64,000 nt of DNA from Bradyrhizobium sp. B124 (GCF_038967635.1 NZ_CP152413.1:8498001-8562000), one strand, 5' to 3'; numbered from the stretch's first letter, positions 34,431-43,672 are shown. Numbers and translations: made by a program. The notes: generated from the letters alone by a model not told the origin.

Positions 34431-34964
34431 ATGCATGCCCGAGCCGACACCGCGGCCTCCTGGCCCGAGGAGATTTTTTCGATTCTGCAGCGCTTCGATG
34501 TGCGTCAAGTGCCCTACGTGCCGGACGCCGGGCATTCAGAGCTGATCGAGCGCGTGCTGGGATCGTCCTCGATGCGCGGCATTGCGCTGACCACCGAGGA
34601 GGAAGGCGTGGCGCTGCTGGCAGGCGCCTGGGCCGGCGGCCAGCGCGGCGTGCTGCTGATGCAGTCGAGCGGGGTCGGCAATTGCATCAACATGCTGTCG
34701 CTGGTGCAGATCTTCCGCTTGCCGTTCCTCACGCTGGTGACGATGCGCGGCGAATGGGGCGAGTTCAATCCCTGGCAGGTGCCGATGGGTTCGAACACCC
34801 AAGGCATTCTCGAATTGGCGGGGATCAAGGTGCTGCGCGCCTCGCGTCCGGACGAGGTGCGCGAAGTCGTCGAGGCCGGGGCGGCGCAAGCCTACAACGC
34901 CTGCACGCCAACCGCCGTCCTGCTGTCGCAGCGCCTGATCGGGGCAAAGGTCTTCACCAAATGA
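34431..34964 (+). CDS. TPP-dependent decarboxylase, N-terminal (PYR) subunit, ComD-like
   Basis: This is a 177-residue protein matching the alpha subunit of sulfopyruvate or phosphonopyruvate decarboxylase. The cofactor-activating glutamate lies in LTTEEEGVALLAGAWAGGQRG, followed by MQSSGVGNCINML and MRGEWGEFNPWQVPMG. The ATG at 34431 follows GGAAAC; a longer open frame upstream is rejected. It overlaps the next gene by ATGA, which encodes the matching C-terminal half. Together the two form one active decarboxylase. No sulfolactate, phosphonate or coenzyme M genes are nearby, so the 2-oxoacid substrate is open. Confidence 0.88.
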   Translation: MHARADTAASWPEEIFSILQRFDVRQVPYVPDAGHSELIERVLGSSSMRGIALTTEEEGVALLAGAWAGGQRGVLLMQSSGVGNCINMLSLVQIFRLPFLTLVTMRGEWGEFNPWQVPMGSNTQGILELAGIKVLRASRPDEVREVVEAGAAQAYNACTPTAVLLSQRLIGAKVFTK

Positions 34965-35551
34965 GCAAAGCCAATCTCCTCGACCGCCGCGCCGTGGTTG
35001 CCGAACTGCTGAGGGATCGCAAGGGCGCCTTCGCCATCGGCGGCCTTGGCGCCTCGACCTATGACATCGCCGCCGCCGGCGACCACGACCGCAATTTCTA
35101 TCTCTGGGGCGGCATGGGCGGCGCGGTGATGATCGGGCTCGGCCTCGCGCTGGCCCAGCCGACCCTGCCGGTCGTCGTGATCACCGGCGATGGCGAAATG
35201 CTGATGGGGATCGGGAGCCTCGCGACCGTCGCGCTGCAGCAGCCGAAAAACCTCTCGATCATCGTTCTCGACAACGAGGCCTATGGCGAGACCGGCGGCC
35301 AGGCCAGCCATACCGGCGGCCCCGCCGACCTCGTCGGTGTTGCCAAAGCCTGCGGAATCGGAGATAGCCGCTCGATCAGCACGATGGCTGAGGTCGAGGC
35401 TTTTGCTTCGTCTTTGCAAGATGTTGCGGCGGGACCACGGTTCGCCAGCGCGAAGATCGACGGGGCCAATCTGGAACGCGTGCTGTCGAGCCGCGACGGC
35501 ACCTACATCGTCAACCGCATCAGAGGGTCGATCGGACACACTCCGATATAA
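34961..35551 (+). CDS. TPP-dependent decarboxylase, C-terminal (PP) subunit, ComE-like
   Basis: This 196-residue partner of the preceding gene carries the TPP diphosphate and Mg2+ motif GDGEMLMGIGSLATVALQQPKN...LDNEAYGETGGQ, ending with the usual N residue of the GDX(25-30)N motif. The ATG overlaps the preceding stop (ATGA). The family converts sulfopyruvate to sulfoacetaldehyde or phosphonopyruvate to phosphonoacetaldehyde, among other 2-oxoacids. It is followed by a TetR gene that begins 64 bases later but seems to have its own operator. Confidence 0.88.
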   Translation: MSKANLLDRRAVVAELLRDRKGAFAIGGLGASTYDIAAAGDHDRNFYLWGGMGGAVMIGLGLALAQPTLPVVVITGDGEMLMGIGSLATVALQQPKNLSIIVLDNEAYGETGGQASHTGGPADLVGVAKACGIGDSRSISTMAEVEAFASSLQDVAAGPRFASAKIDGANLERVLSSRDGTYIVNRIRGSIGHTPI

Positions 35552-35592
35552 AGTGACTTTCGCGGTGCAATAGAACCTTGACTTTTGGTAAA

Positions 35593-35608
35593 GTGAGTGA
35601 TTACTCAC
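35593..35608. promoter_or_regulatory. TetR-type operator palindrome
   Basis: GTGAGTGATTACTCAC is a 6-bp inverted repeat with a four-base centre, eight bases upstream of the TetR start. A TTGACT -35-like element lies at 35578-35583, so the site overlaps the probable promoter. Autoregulation of the regulator and its efflux operon is the simplest reading. Confidence 0.65.
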
Positions 35609-35615
35609 GACCCAA

Positions 35616-36317
35616 ATGTCTACCTTACGCATGACGAGTGACTTGCGGCGTCAGTTGATCCTGAGCGCTGCCAAGCGGTGTTTCTCCCGCAACGGCTTTG
35701 CCGGCACCACGACAAAGAGCGTGGCGGCCGCGGCTGCCATTTCGGAAGGGCTGCTGTTCAAGCACTTCCCGTCGAAGGCTGCGCTCTACGCCGAAATCCT
35801 TGCCGAAGAGTGCGAGGCGGATCCCGATCTCGCGCATCTGCTCGGCCAAGAGCCCTCCACAGCGACGCTGATCGAACTGGTGCAGGGCATGGTCGGCCAC
35901 TTCATGCAGCTGCGCGATGCGCCCGACCAGGAAGAGGCGCAGCGGATGCGGCTGATGGTGACGAGCCATCTCGACGACGGCGAGTTTGCGCGCCTGCTCT
36001 ACGACAAGGTCGGCAAGCTGATCGGTCCGACCTTCGCTGCCTCGCTTGAGCGTGCGATCGCCGCCGGCGAAGCGACGCGGATCGGTGACGAGCCGCTCAA
36101 CCTGTTCTGGTTTGCGCACCATACCGTGCTTATGGGCGCACTGACGCAGCTGCCTGCGACACCTTGTCTCCCCTATGGGGATGCCGCTGCGGCCGAGCGG
36201 CAGCTTTGCCAGTTCATTCTTCGCGGCATCGGACTTACCGAAGCCGCAATTTCAACTCATTTGGGCCGCCAGCCGTCGCCGAGCGCAGGACCGTCGGTAA
36301 CTGCAGAAAGTGCATGA
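35616..36317 (+). CDS. TetR-family regulator of the adjacent RND pump
   Basis: This is a 233-residue TetR protein. The helix-turn-helix is in LILSAAKRCFSRNGFAGTTTKSVAAAAAISEGLLFKHFPSKAALY, and the remainder is the ligand-binding dimer domain. The start could also be the ATG at 35631. It lies directly upstream of the efflux adaptor gene, with its stop only one base before that start, so the three genes are one operon. A palindrome in front suggests autorepression relieved by a pump substrate. Confidence 0.92.
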   Translation: MSTLRMTSDLRRQLILSAAKRCFSRNGFAGTTTKSVAAAAAISEGLLFKHFPSKAALYAEILAEECEADPDLAHLLGQEPSTATLIELVQGMVGHFMQLRDAPDQEEAQRMRLMVTSHLDDGEFARLLYDKVGKLIGPTFAASLERAIAAGEATRIGDEPLNLFWFAHHTVLMGALTQLPATPCLPYGDAAAAERQLCQFILRGIGLTEAAISTHLGRQPSPSAGPSVTAESA

Positions 36318-36318
36318 C

Positions 36319-37512
36319 ATGAATATCCAGACCGAAAGCCACATCTCGGGGCAACCGCTCAAGGAGAAGCAAGCCAAGCGTCCCGTCCGCCTGGTGCGTT
36401 GGTTCATCATCGTGGGATTGTTGCTGGCCCTGCTGGTCGGCGCGCTGGTCGGCTTCAACGCCTTCCGCAGCCACATGATCGCGCAGTTCTTCGCCAACAA
36501 TAAGCCGCCGCCGTCGAACGTCTCGATCGCCGAGGCGAAGACCGAGGTGATTCCGAACCTGCTGACCGCCGTCGGCGATCTCGTCGCCGTGCACCAGGTC
36601 AATGTCACGACCGACGTGCCGGGCCGCATCACCGAGATCCATTTCACCGCCGGCAGCCATGTGAAGGCGGGCACGCCGCTGGTGCAGTTGTTCGACGCGC
36701 CGGAGCAGGGCGACCTCGCCAGCTTCAAGGCGCAGGCGACCGTGGGCGAGCAGCAGCTCGACCGCGCCAAGCAGCTCGCGTCACGCCAGTTCGGGCCGCA
36801 GTCGACCGTCGATACGGCGCAGGCGACCTACGACCAGGCCAAGGCGGGCATTGCCAAGACCGAAGCGCTGATCTCGCAGAAGCTGGTGCGCGCGCCGTTC
36901 GAAGGTGATCTCGGCGTTCGCCAGGTCGAAGTCGGCCAGTATCTGACGGCGGGCACGCAGATCGTGTCGCTGACGGATCTGTCGGTGCTGTATGCCAACC
37001 TGACCGTGACCGAGAAGCAGAGCTCGCAGATCAAGGTCGGCCAGGCCGTGCGGGTCGCGGTCGATGCCTATCCGGGCCGCACCTTCGAGGGCAAGATCAC
37101 CACCATCGAGCCGCAGATCGCGACCGAGACCCGCAACATCCGGGTGCAGGCGACGATCCAGAATCCGGAAAGCATCCTCAAGCCCGGCATGTTCGCGACC
37201 ACCACGATCGTGCTGCCCGAGAAGCCGCCGGTCGTGACCATTCCCGAAACCGCCGTCGACTACACGCTGTACGGCGACTCGGTGTTCCTGATCACCGAGA
37301 AGAAGGGTGAGGACGGCAAGACCAGCCTGACCGCGGACCGCACTTTCGTGAAGACGGGCAACCGCGTCGAAGGCCGCGTCCAAATCCTCAAGGGCCTGAA
37401 GGCCGGGGACAGGGTCGTCGCCGTCGGCCAGATCAAGCTGCAATCGGGCATGGCTGTTGCGATCTCGAACGATCCGCAGCCGCCGGTTCCGGCCGAGCCG
37501 CCGCGCTACTGA
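36319..37512 (+). CDS. RND efflux periplasmic adaptor subunit (MFP family)
   Basis: This 397-residue adaptor is anchored by one N-terminal helix (FIIVGLLLALLVGALVGF). The lipoyl halves are visible at VTTDVPGRITEIHFTAGSHVKAGTPLVQLFD and LVRAPFEGDLGVRQVEVGQYLTAGTQIVSL, with a short alpha-hairpin between them and the beta-barrel after. It bridges the inner-membrane pump to an outer-membrane channel. The ATG at 36319 is used, although a GTG three codons earlier is possible. A hairpin and 82 bases separate it from the pump gene. Confidence 0.94.
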   Translation: MNIQTESHISGQPLKEKQAKRPVRLVRWFIIVGLLLALLVGALVGFNAFRSHMIAQFFANNKPPPSNVSIAEAKTEVIPNLLTAVGDLVAVHQVNVTTDVPGRITEIHFTAGSHVKAGTPLVQLFDAPEQGDLASFKAQATVGEQQLDRAKQLASRQFGPQSTVDTAQATYDQAKAGIAKTEALISQKLVRAPFEGDLGVRQVEVGQYLTAGTQIVSLTDLSVLYANLTVTEKQSSQIKVGQAVRVAVDAYPGRTFEGKITTIEPQIATETRNIRVQATIQNPESILKPGMFATTTIVLPEKPPVVTIPETAVDYTLYGDSVFLITEKKGEDGKTSLTADRTFVKTGNRVEGRVQILKGLKAGDRVVAVGQIKLQSGMAVAISNDPQPPVPAEPPRY

Positions 37513-37528
37513 TCCCGACCATAAAACC

Positions 37529-37550
37529 CGGAGGGCCGGTTGGCCCTCCG
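37529..37550 (+). other. Intercistronic stem-loop between adaptor and pump
   Basis: A perfect 9-bp stem CGGAGGGCC/GGCCCTCCG closes a GGTT loop. There is no U-tract, so it is unlikely to be a full terminator. It probably stabilises the adaptor message or lowers pump expression. Confidence 0.6.
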
Positions 37551-37594
37551 CCACATGTTGCCGCAACCGGCAGACAACACGAATCGAGTTGGCG

Positions 37595-40500
37595 ATGGCC
37601 TTCACTGATATTTTCATCAAGCGCCCGGTGCTGTCGGTCGTGGTCAGCCTGCTGATCCTCTTGATCGGCTTGCGCGCGGCGATGGTGCTGCCGATCCGGC
37701 AATATCCGAACCTGTCGAACACCGTCGTGACGATCACGACGTCATATCCCGGCGCGTCGCCCGAGCTGATCAACGGCTTCATCACCACGCCGATCGAGCA
37801 GGCCGTCGCTTCGGCCGAAGGCGTCGACTACATGACGTCGAACTCGGTGCTCGGCACTTCGACGATCCAGGTCTACGTCAAGCTCAATCACGATCCGAAC
37901 CAGGCGCTAACCGAAGTGCTCGCCAAGGTCAATTCGGTCAAATATCTGATCCCGAAGGAAGCCTTCGATCCGGTAGTGAGCAAGGCGACCGGCGACACCA
38001 TCGCCGTGATGTATCTCGGCTTCTCCAGCGAAGAGCTGACCGGATCGGCGATCTCGGACTATCTGACCCGCGTCGTGCAGCCGGTGCTCTCGACGGTCGA
38101 CGGCGTCGCTTCGGCCGACATCCTGGGCGGCCAGACCTTTGCGATGCGTGTCTGGCTCGATCCGAACCGGATGGCTGGACGCGGCGTGTCGCCCAACGAC
38201 GTCGCCGCTGCGATCGCCGCCAACAACTTCCAGGCGGCCGCCGGCCAGACCAAGGGCTTCTTCATCGTCTCCAACGTCTCGGCCAATACCGACCTTCAGA
38301 ACATCGATCAGTTCAAGCGGATGATCGTGAAGGCGAAGGACGGCGGCTTCGTGCGCATCGAGGACATCGCGACGGTGGAGCTCGCGGCGCAGTCGACCGA
38401 CGCCAGCGTCGCCTTCAACGGCGAGCATGCGATCTTCATCGGCATCAAGGCGACGCCGCAAGGCAACCCGCTGACCCTGGTGAAGGGCGTGCGCGCGCTG
38501 TTCCCCGACCTCGAGCGCAACCTGCCGCCGTCGATGAAGATGAAGGTGGCCTACGACTCCACCAAGTTCATCCAATCGTCGATCGACGAGGTCGAGAAGA
38601 CGCTGACTGAAGCGGTTCTGATCGTCGTCGTCGTCATCTTCCTGTTCTTGGCGTCGCTGCGCTCGGTGATCATCCCCGTCGTCACCATTCCGCTGTCGCT
38701 GATCGGCGTCTGCATCCTGATGCTGGCCGCAGGCTTCAGCTTCAACCTGCTGACGCTGCTGGCGATGGTGCTGGCGATCGGTCTCGTGGTCGACGACGCC
38801 ATTGTGGTGGTGGAGAACATCCATCGACATCTCGAGGAGGGCCTGCCACCAGTGCAGGCATCGCTGAAAGGTGCGCGCGAGATCGTGGGCCCGGTCGTCT
38901 CGATGACGATCACGCTCGCGGCGGTGTACGCGCCGATCGGCTTCCTCGGCGGCGTCACCGGCACGCTGTTCCGCGAATTCGCCTTCACGCTGGCGGGCTC
39001 CGTGATCGTGTCGGGCGTGATCGCGCTGACGCTGTCGCCGATGATGTGCTCGGTGTTCCTGAAGAGCGCGGAAGAGGGGCGTTTCGCCAGGCTGGTCAAT
39101 CGCGTGTTCGGCGCGTTGACGCGCGCCTATGGCCGCCAGCTCGACCGTTCGCTCGATTACCGCCCGATCACGGCCCTTTTCGCCGTGACCATCCTCGGTC
39201 TGGTCGGCTTCCTCTATATGCACATCCAGAAGGAGCTGGCGCCGCAGGAAGACCAGGGCATCGTGTTCGCGGTGACCAAGGCGCCGAAATACGCCAACAT
39301 CGACTACATCGATTTCTACGGCGACAAGATGGACAAGGAGTTCAAGAAGTTCCCGGAGACCGACCTGCGGTTCATCCTGAACGGCATCACCGGTCCGCAG
39401 GGCGGCTTCGCCGGCATGCTGCTCAAGCCGTGGGATGAGCGCAAGCGCTCGGCCCAGACGCTGCAGCCGCTGGTGCAGGCCGAGCTGTCGAAGATCGAGG
39501 GCGTCAGCGCGTTCGCGTTCAGCCTGCCGCCGTTGCCCGGCGGCCCCGGCGGTCTGCCGGTGCAGATGGTGATCTCATCGACGGCCGGATTCCAGCAGGT
39601 GTTCGACCAGATGAGCAAGCTGAAGGATGCCGCGCGCAAGAGCGGCCTGTTCATCGTCACCGACAGTGACCTCGACTTCAACCAGCCGGTGGTCCGGGTG
39701 AAGGTCGATCGCTCCAAGGCGAGCGACCTCGGCATCACCATGCAGTCGATCGGCGGTGCGCTGGCGACGCTGCTCGGCGGCAACTACGTCAACCGCTTCA
39801 ACCTCGAAGGACGCTCCTATCAGGTGATCCCGCAGGTGCCGCGCGTCAGCCGGCTCGCGCCCGAATCGTTCGACAACTTCTACGTCCCGACCGCGACCGG
39901 GCAGCTGGTGCGGCTGTCGACCGTGGTTACGGTCGAGACCGGCGTCGATCCGAACGCGCTGACCCACTACAACCAGCTCAACTCGTCGACTTTCCAGGCG
40001 GTGCCGATGCCCGGCGTTTCGATGGGGCAGGCGGTCGAGTTCCTGCAGGGTGAAGCCAAGAAGCTGCCGTCCGGCTTCAGCTACGACTTCCTGGCCGACT
40101 CCCGCCAGTACGTCCACGAAGGCAACCAGCTGCTGGTCACCTTCGCGTTCGCCATCATCATCATCTTCCTGGTGCTGGCGGCGCAGTTCGAGAGCCTGCG
40201 CGATCCCTTCGTGATCATGATCAGCGTGCCGATGGCGATCGTCGGCGCCCTGATCCCGCTGTTCTTTGGTGTCGCCACCATGAACATCTACACCCAGGTG
40301 GGCCTGCTGACGCTGGTCGGACTGATCACCAAGCACGGCATCCTGATGGTGGAGTTCGCCAACGAGCTGCAGCTCAAGGAGGGACTGGACCGCCGTTCGG
40401 CGATCGAGATGTCGGCCCGGATTCGTTTGCGTCCGATCCTGATGACGACGGCGGCCATGGTCACCGGCCTGTTGCCGCTGCTCACCGCCTCGGGCGCCGG

Positions 40501-40696
40501 CGCTGCCAGCCGCTTCTCGATCGGGCTCGTGGTCGTCGCCGGCATGACGATCGGCACGCTGTTCACCCTGTTCGTGCTGCCGGCCGTCTACATGACGATT
40601 GCGACCGACCACCAGGCCGCGGCCCGGTCCGAGCGCGCCAAGCAGATCGCCGACTACGAACTCGACGGCCGCGAGGGCGCACTGAAACCGACCTGA
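37595..40696 (+). CDS. RND multidrug efflux permease (HAE1 type)
   Basis: This 1033-residue proton-driven pump begins MAFTDIFIKRPVLSVVVSLL, typical of the MexF/MdtC-like branch. The proton-relay aspartates are in GLVVDDAIVVVENIHRHLEEG (helix 4), and the second repeat has GLITKHGILMVEFANELQ. The two large periplasmic loops are present and length is normal. The ATG at 37595 is chosen over upstream frame because it matches the family start; its ribosome site is weak (GAGTTGG). No outer-membrane factor gene follows, so it must borrow one from elsewhere. Confidence 0.96.
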   Translation: MAFTDIFIKRPVLSVVVSLLILLIGLRAAMVLPIRQYPNLSNTVVTITTSYPGASPELINGFITTPIEQAVASAEGVDYMTSNSVLGTSTIQVYVKLNHDPNQALTEVLAKVNSVKYLIPKEAFDPVVSKATGDTIAVMYLGFSSEELTGSAISDYLTRVVQPVLSTVDGVASADILGGQTFAMRVWLDPNRMAGRGVSPNDVAAAIAANNFQAAAGQTKGFFIVSNVSANTDLQNIDQFKRMIVKAKDGGFVRIEDIATVELAAQSTDASVAFNGEHAIFIGIKATPQGNPLTLVKGVRALFPDLERNLPPSMKMKVAYDSTKFIQSSIDEVEKTLTEAVLIVVVVIFLFLASLRSVIIPVVTIPLSLIGVCILMLAAGFSFNLLTLLAMVLAIGLVVDDAIVVVENIHRHLEEGLPPVQASLKGAREIVGPVVSMTITLAAVYAPIGFLGGVTGTLFREFAFTLAGSVIVSGVIALTLSPMMCSVFLKSAEEGRFARLVNRVFGALTRAYGRQLDRSLDYRPITALFAVTILGLVGFLYMHIQKELAPQEDQGIVFAVTKAPKYANIDYIDFYGDKMDKEFKKFPETDLRFILNGITGPQGGFAGMLLKPWDERKRSAQTLQPLVQAELSKIEGVSAFAFSLPPLPGGPGGLPVQMVISSTAGFQQVFDQMSKLKDAARKSGLFIVTDSDLDFNQPVVRVKVDRSKASDLGITMQSIGGALATLLGGNYVNRFNLEGRSYQVIPQVPRVSRLAPESFDNFYVPTATGQLVRLSTVVTVETGVDPNALTHYNQLNSSTFQAVPMPGVSMGQAVEFLQGEAKKLPSGFSYDFLADSRQYVHEGNQLLVTFAFAIIIIFLVLAAQFESLRDPFVIMISVPMAIVGALIPLFFGVATMNIYTQVGLLTLVGLITKHGILMVEFANELQLKEGLDRRSAIEMSARIRLRPILMTTAAMVTGLLPLLTASGAGAASRFSIGLVVVAGMTIGTLFTLFVLPAVYMTIATDHQAAARSERAKQIADYELDGREGALKPT

Positions 40697-40720
40697 GCCC
40701 TCCAAGCTCATGCTCGCAGG

Positions 40721-40759
40721 AAAGGCGGCACTGGCGAAAGCCACTGCCGCCTTTTCTTT
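40721..40759 (+). terminator. Rho-independent terminator of the RND operon
   Basis: AAAGGCGGCACTGGC pairs with GCCACTGCCGCCTTT around a GAAA loop with a single mismatch, followed by TTTCTTT-rich sequence. It lies 25 bases after the pump stop and should end transcription of the TetR-adaptor-pump operon. Confidence 0.85.
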
Positions 40760-40888
40760 GTCTCGTGATAGCCTTGCCGATGGGCGGGCCGAAGACCCTT
40801 TGGTTTGACGCGTTTTCTTCACGCGAACCGGAAGACCACTTCGCTCGAAACCGCTATGCTCGCCTCACAAGATCTGGAGGAAACAGGC

Positions 40889-41632
40889 ATGGCGAGCGAA
40901 TTTGCGGCGGGCAGTTACCGGTTCATTCCGGCCGTGTTCCAATATTCAAGCGGTGCGCAGGCGAACGCCGGTTATGAGATCGAGCGGGTGCGCTTCGATC
41001 GCCTGGTGCCGCTTGCAGAAGGTTTTGCGCGCATTGCGGCCTACATCAAGGACGCCGGCCGGCCGCTGACCTCGTTCTGCGCCTGCGAACTGCGTTCGCC
41101 GGCCGCCTTTACCGAGGACGGCTTCCGCGCCTTCAACCAGCACTACGTCAAGACGCTTGCCGAATGGGGCCTGTTCGACGGCACCATCAATCCGGTGGCG
41201 CGCAGCAATGTCTGTCCCGAGATCGATCCGCCGGCCGAGCCGTCGTTCTACGCGTTCTCGTTCACGCGGCCGAGTACGAGCACGTCGCCGTCCTTCGTGA
41301 TCGCGGGCGGCGCCGAGGCCCGCAGTGGCACTGCCAGCTATCCCGACCGCATCGTTTGCTACCGCGATCTCAGCCCCGGCGCGTGGCGGGAGAAGGTCCG
41401 CTTCACCACCGGCGAGATGGAGCGCCGTCTTGCGGAGTTCAGCTTCGGCTGGCAGGAGACGACAGCGGTACAGGCTTATACCGTGCACGACATTCATCCC
41501 GTGATCGTCGACGAGCTGGTCCGCCGCGGCGCCACGCGCTCCGGCCTGACCTGGCACTTCTGCCGCCCGCCGGTCGTCGATCTCGAATACGAGATGGATT
41601 GCAGGAGGGTGCTGCGCGAGGTGGTGATTTAG
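40889..41632 (+). CDS. Uncharacterised protein, possibly 2-amino-5-chloromuconate deaminase CnbZ-like
   Basis: This is a 247-residue cytoplasmic protein starting MASEFAAGSYRFIPAVFQYS, with CTGGAGGAAAC ahead of the ATG at 40889. It has no signal peptide or membrane helix. Conserved-looking blocks are LTSFCACELRSPAAFTEDGFRAFN, INPVARSNVCPEIDPPAEPSFYAF and TWHFCRPPVVDLEYEMDCR. From memory it resembles proteins annotated as CnbZ, a deaminase of aminomuconates, but I hold this loosely. It stands alone between the RND terminator and a repeat, so context adds nothing. The two cysteines in the first two blocks could be functional. Confidence 0.6.
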   Translation: MASEFAAGSYRFIPAVFQYSSGAQANAGYEIERVRFDRLVPLAEGFARIAAYIKDAGRPLTSFCACELRSPAAFTEDGFRAFNQHYVKTLAEWGLFDGTINPVARSNVCPEIDPPAEPSFYAFSFTRPSTSTSPSFVIAGGAEARSGTASYPDRIVCYRDLSPGAWREKVRFTTGEMERRLAEFSFGWQETTAVQAYTVHDIHPVIVDELVRRGATRSGLTWHFCRPPVVDLEYEMDCRRVLREVVI

Positions 41633-41667
41633 GTCGAACAGTTTCGCTAGCCGCACGTTGCTTGTCC

Positions 41668-41769
41668 CGTCATCCTGAGGTGCGAGCGGAGCGAGCCTCG
41701 AAGGATGCACGGCCCGGCTGGTGGCCGTCGACCCTTCGAGACGCGCGTTCCGCGCTCCTCAGGATGACG
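41668..41769. repeat. Palindromic intergenic repeat, family E (copy 1)
   Basis: CGTCATCCTGAGGTGCGAGC at the left pairs with GCGCTCCTCAGGATGACG at the right, with inner arms CCTCGAAGGATG and ACCCTTCGAGA. It lies between two convergent genes. A second copy at 59918 is interrupted by an extra hairpin. Confidence 0.88.
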
Positions 41770-41804
41770 GGGAAGAATGGCGCCCGCTGCGACGGAGGCC
41801 AACA

Positions 41805-42695
41805 TCACCGCGCCTTCGGATCGAGCGCGTCGCGCAGGCCGTCGCCGACCAGGTTGAACGACAGCACGACCAGGAAGATCGCAAGCCCCGGCCAGATCGC
41901 CATCCACGGCGCGCTGGTCAGGAAGCGTTGCGCGGCGTTGAGCATGCTGCCCCAGGACGGCGCCGGCGGCTGCTGGCCGAGGCCGAGGAAGGACAGCGCG
42001 GCCTCGGCGATGATCGCAGCCGCGATCGACAGTGTGGCCTGCACCAAGAGAGCCGGCAGGATGTTGGGCAGGATGTGGACCAGCGCGATGCGCCAGCGCG
42101 GATTGCCCATGGCGCGCGCGGCCTCGACATAGTCCTCGACCTTGACGCTCATCACCTGGCCGCGGGTCAGGCGGATAAAGATCGGGGTCGCCGAGACGCC
42201 GATCGCGATCATCGCGTTGCCGAGGCTCGGCCCGAGGAAGGCGGCGAGCGCGATCGCCAGGATCAGGAACGGGCAGGCCAGCATCGCATCGGTGATGCGG
42301 CTGATCAGCGCGTCGATGAAGCCGCCGCGATAGCCCGCGAGCAGCCCGAGCGGCACGCCGATCGCAACCGCGATGCTGACCGAGATGACGCCCGCAAGCA
42401 GCGAGGCGCGGGCGCCGAACACGACGCGGGCGAGCACGTCGCGGCCGAGCTCGTCGGTGCCGAACCAGTGCTGCAGCGACGGCGCCTTGCGGACCAGCGA
42501 CCAGCTGGTCGCGATCGGATCATAGGGCACGATCAGCGGCGCGAAGACGGCGAGCAGAACAAAGAGCGCGATCACGGCGAGCCCGAGCACGGCACCCTTG
42601 CGCCGGATCAGCCGCCGCCCGGCGCGCCGTGCCGGGCTCTCCAGCGTCTCGGCGGCGGCAAGCGAAGCTGATGTCCTGAGCACGGCGTCCGTCAT
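41805..42695 (-). CDS. Dipeptide/oligopeptide-type ABC permease (DppC-like)
   Basis: This is a 296-residue inner-membrane permease with about six helices. It has the DppC/OppC N-terminal cytoplasmic leader, FGTDELGRDVLARVVFGARASL, and the coupling loop EAARAMGNPRWRIALVHILPN. It is the last gene of the first dipeptide-type operon; four bases separate it from the DppB-like gene. With its partner it forms the translocation pore. Confidence 0.95.
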   Translation of the reverse strand: MTDAVLRTSASLAAAETLESPARRAGRRLIRRKGAVLGLAVIALFVLLAVFAPLIVPYDPIATSWSLVRKAPSLQHWFGTDELGRDVLARVVFGARASLLAGVISVSIAVAIGVPLGLLAGYRGGFIDALISRITDAMLACPFLILAIALAAFLGPSLGNAMIAIGVSATPIFIRLTRGQVMSVKVEDYVEAARAMGNPRWRIALVHILPNILPALLVQATLSIAAAIIAEAALSFLGLGQQPPAPSWGSMLNAAQRFLTSAPWMAIWPGLAIFLVVLSFNLVGDGLRDALDPKAR

Positions 42696-42699
42696 CTAG

Positions 42700-43641
42700 T
42701 CAGTTCCTCAGCCGCGGATTGACCAGGATGTAGGCGATGTCGGCAATCAGGTTGAGCGTGATGTAGATCGTCGCCGTGGTCAGCACCACGCCCTGCACGA
42801 CCGCGTAGTCGCGGTTGAATACGGCATCGACGATCAGCTTGCCGAAGCCCGGGATCGAGAAGATCTGCTCGGTGAGGACTGCGCCCGACAGCAGCGTGCC
42901 GAGCTCGAGCGCGCCGAGCGTGATGATCGGCGTCAGCGCGTTGCGCATCGCATGCTTGAGGATCACCGTGCGCTCGGAGAGGCCCTTGGCGCGCGCGGTG
43001 CGGACATAGTCGCTCTCGAGTACCTGCAGCATGGCGCTTCGGGTGTGCCGCATCAGGATCGCGGCGATCGCATTGCCGAGCACGAAGGCCGGCATGACGG
43101 ATGCGGCGAGGCTCGCGCGCCAGTTTTCGCTCAGCGGCACGTAGCCGGAGGCCGGCAGCCAGCCAAGTTCGACGGAGAACAGGAAGATCAGCATGATGCC
43201 GAGCCAGAAATTCGGCGTCGAGATACCCCACAGCGCGAACAGATTGGCGCCGTAATCCCAGGCGGTGCCTTTCTTCACCGCCGAGACGATGCCGGCGGGA
43301 ATCCCGATCAGGAAGGCGACCACGATCGCCATGCCGGCGATTTGCATCGTCACCGGCAGCTTCTGCGCGATTAGGCTCGACACCGGCATCTTGTTGCGCA
43401 GGGACTCGCCGAAGTCGCCCATCAGCACGCCCTTGACCCAATAGGCGTATTGCACCGGGATCGCTCGATCCAGGTGGTACTGCTGGCGGATCTGTTCGAT
43501 GACGGCCGGATCGCGCTCCTCGCCGGCCATCACCAGTGCCGGATCGCCGGGCAGCAGGTGTTGCAGCGAGAAGATCAGGAGCGAGACGAAGAACAGCGTC
43601 GGGATCAGCTGAACCAGCCGCTTGGCGAGGAAGTTCAGCAT
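42700..43641 (-). CDS. Dipeptide/oligopeptide-type ABC permease (DppB-like)
   Basis: This 313-residue permease starts LNFLAKRLVQLIPTLFFVSLLIF, the typical first helix of DppB/OppB. It contains LLPGDPALVMAGEERDP and the coupling loop RTARAKGLSERTVILKHAMRNAL. It sits between the binding protein and the DppC-like gene with short gaps, as expected in this family. Confidence 0.95.
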   Translation of the reverse strand: MLNFLAKRLVQLIPTLFFVSLLIFSLQHLLPGDPALVMAGEERDPAVIEQIRQQYHLDRAIPVQYAYWVKGVLMGDFGESLRNKMPVSSLIAQKLPVTMQIAGMAIVVAFLIGIPAGIVSAVKKGTAWDYGANLFALWGISTPNFWLGIMLIFLFSVELGWLPASGYVPLSENWRASLAASVMPAFVLGNAIAAILMRHTRSAMLQVLESDYVRTARAKGLSERTVILKHAMRNALTPIITLGALELGTLLSGAVLTEQIFSIPGFGKLIVDAVFNRDYAVVQGVVLTTATIYITLNLIADIAYILVNPRLRN

Positions 43642-43672
43642 CGTCGGCCCCGCGTGCCCTGCGCTGTGTTGG

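Noticed and set aside
41668..41769. Insertion sequence
   Set aside because: No transposase and only about 100 bases long; it is better described as a small palindromic repeat.
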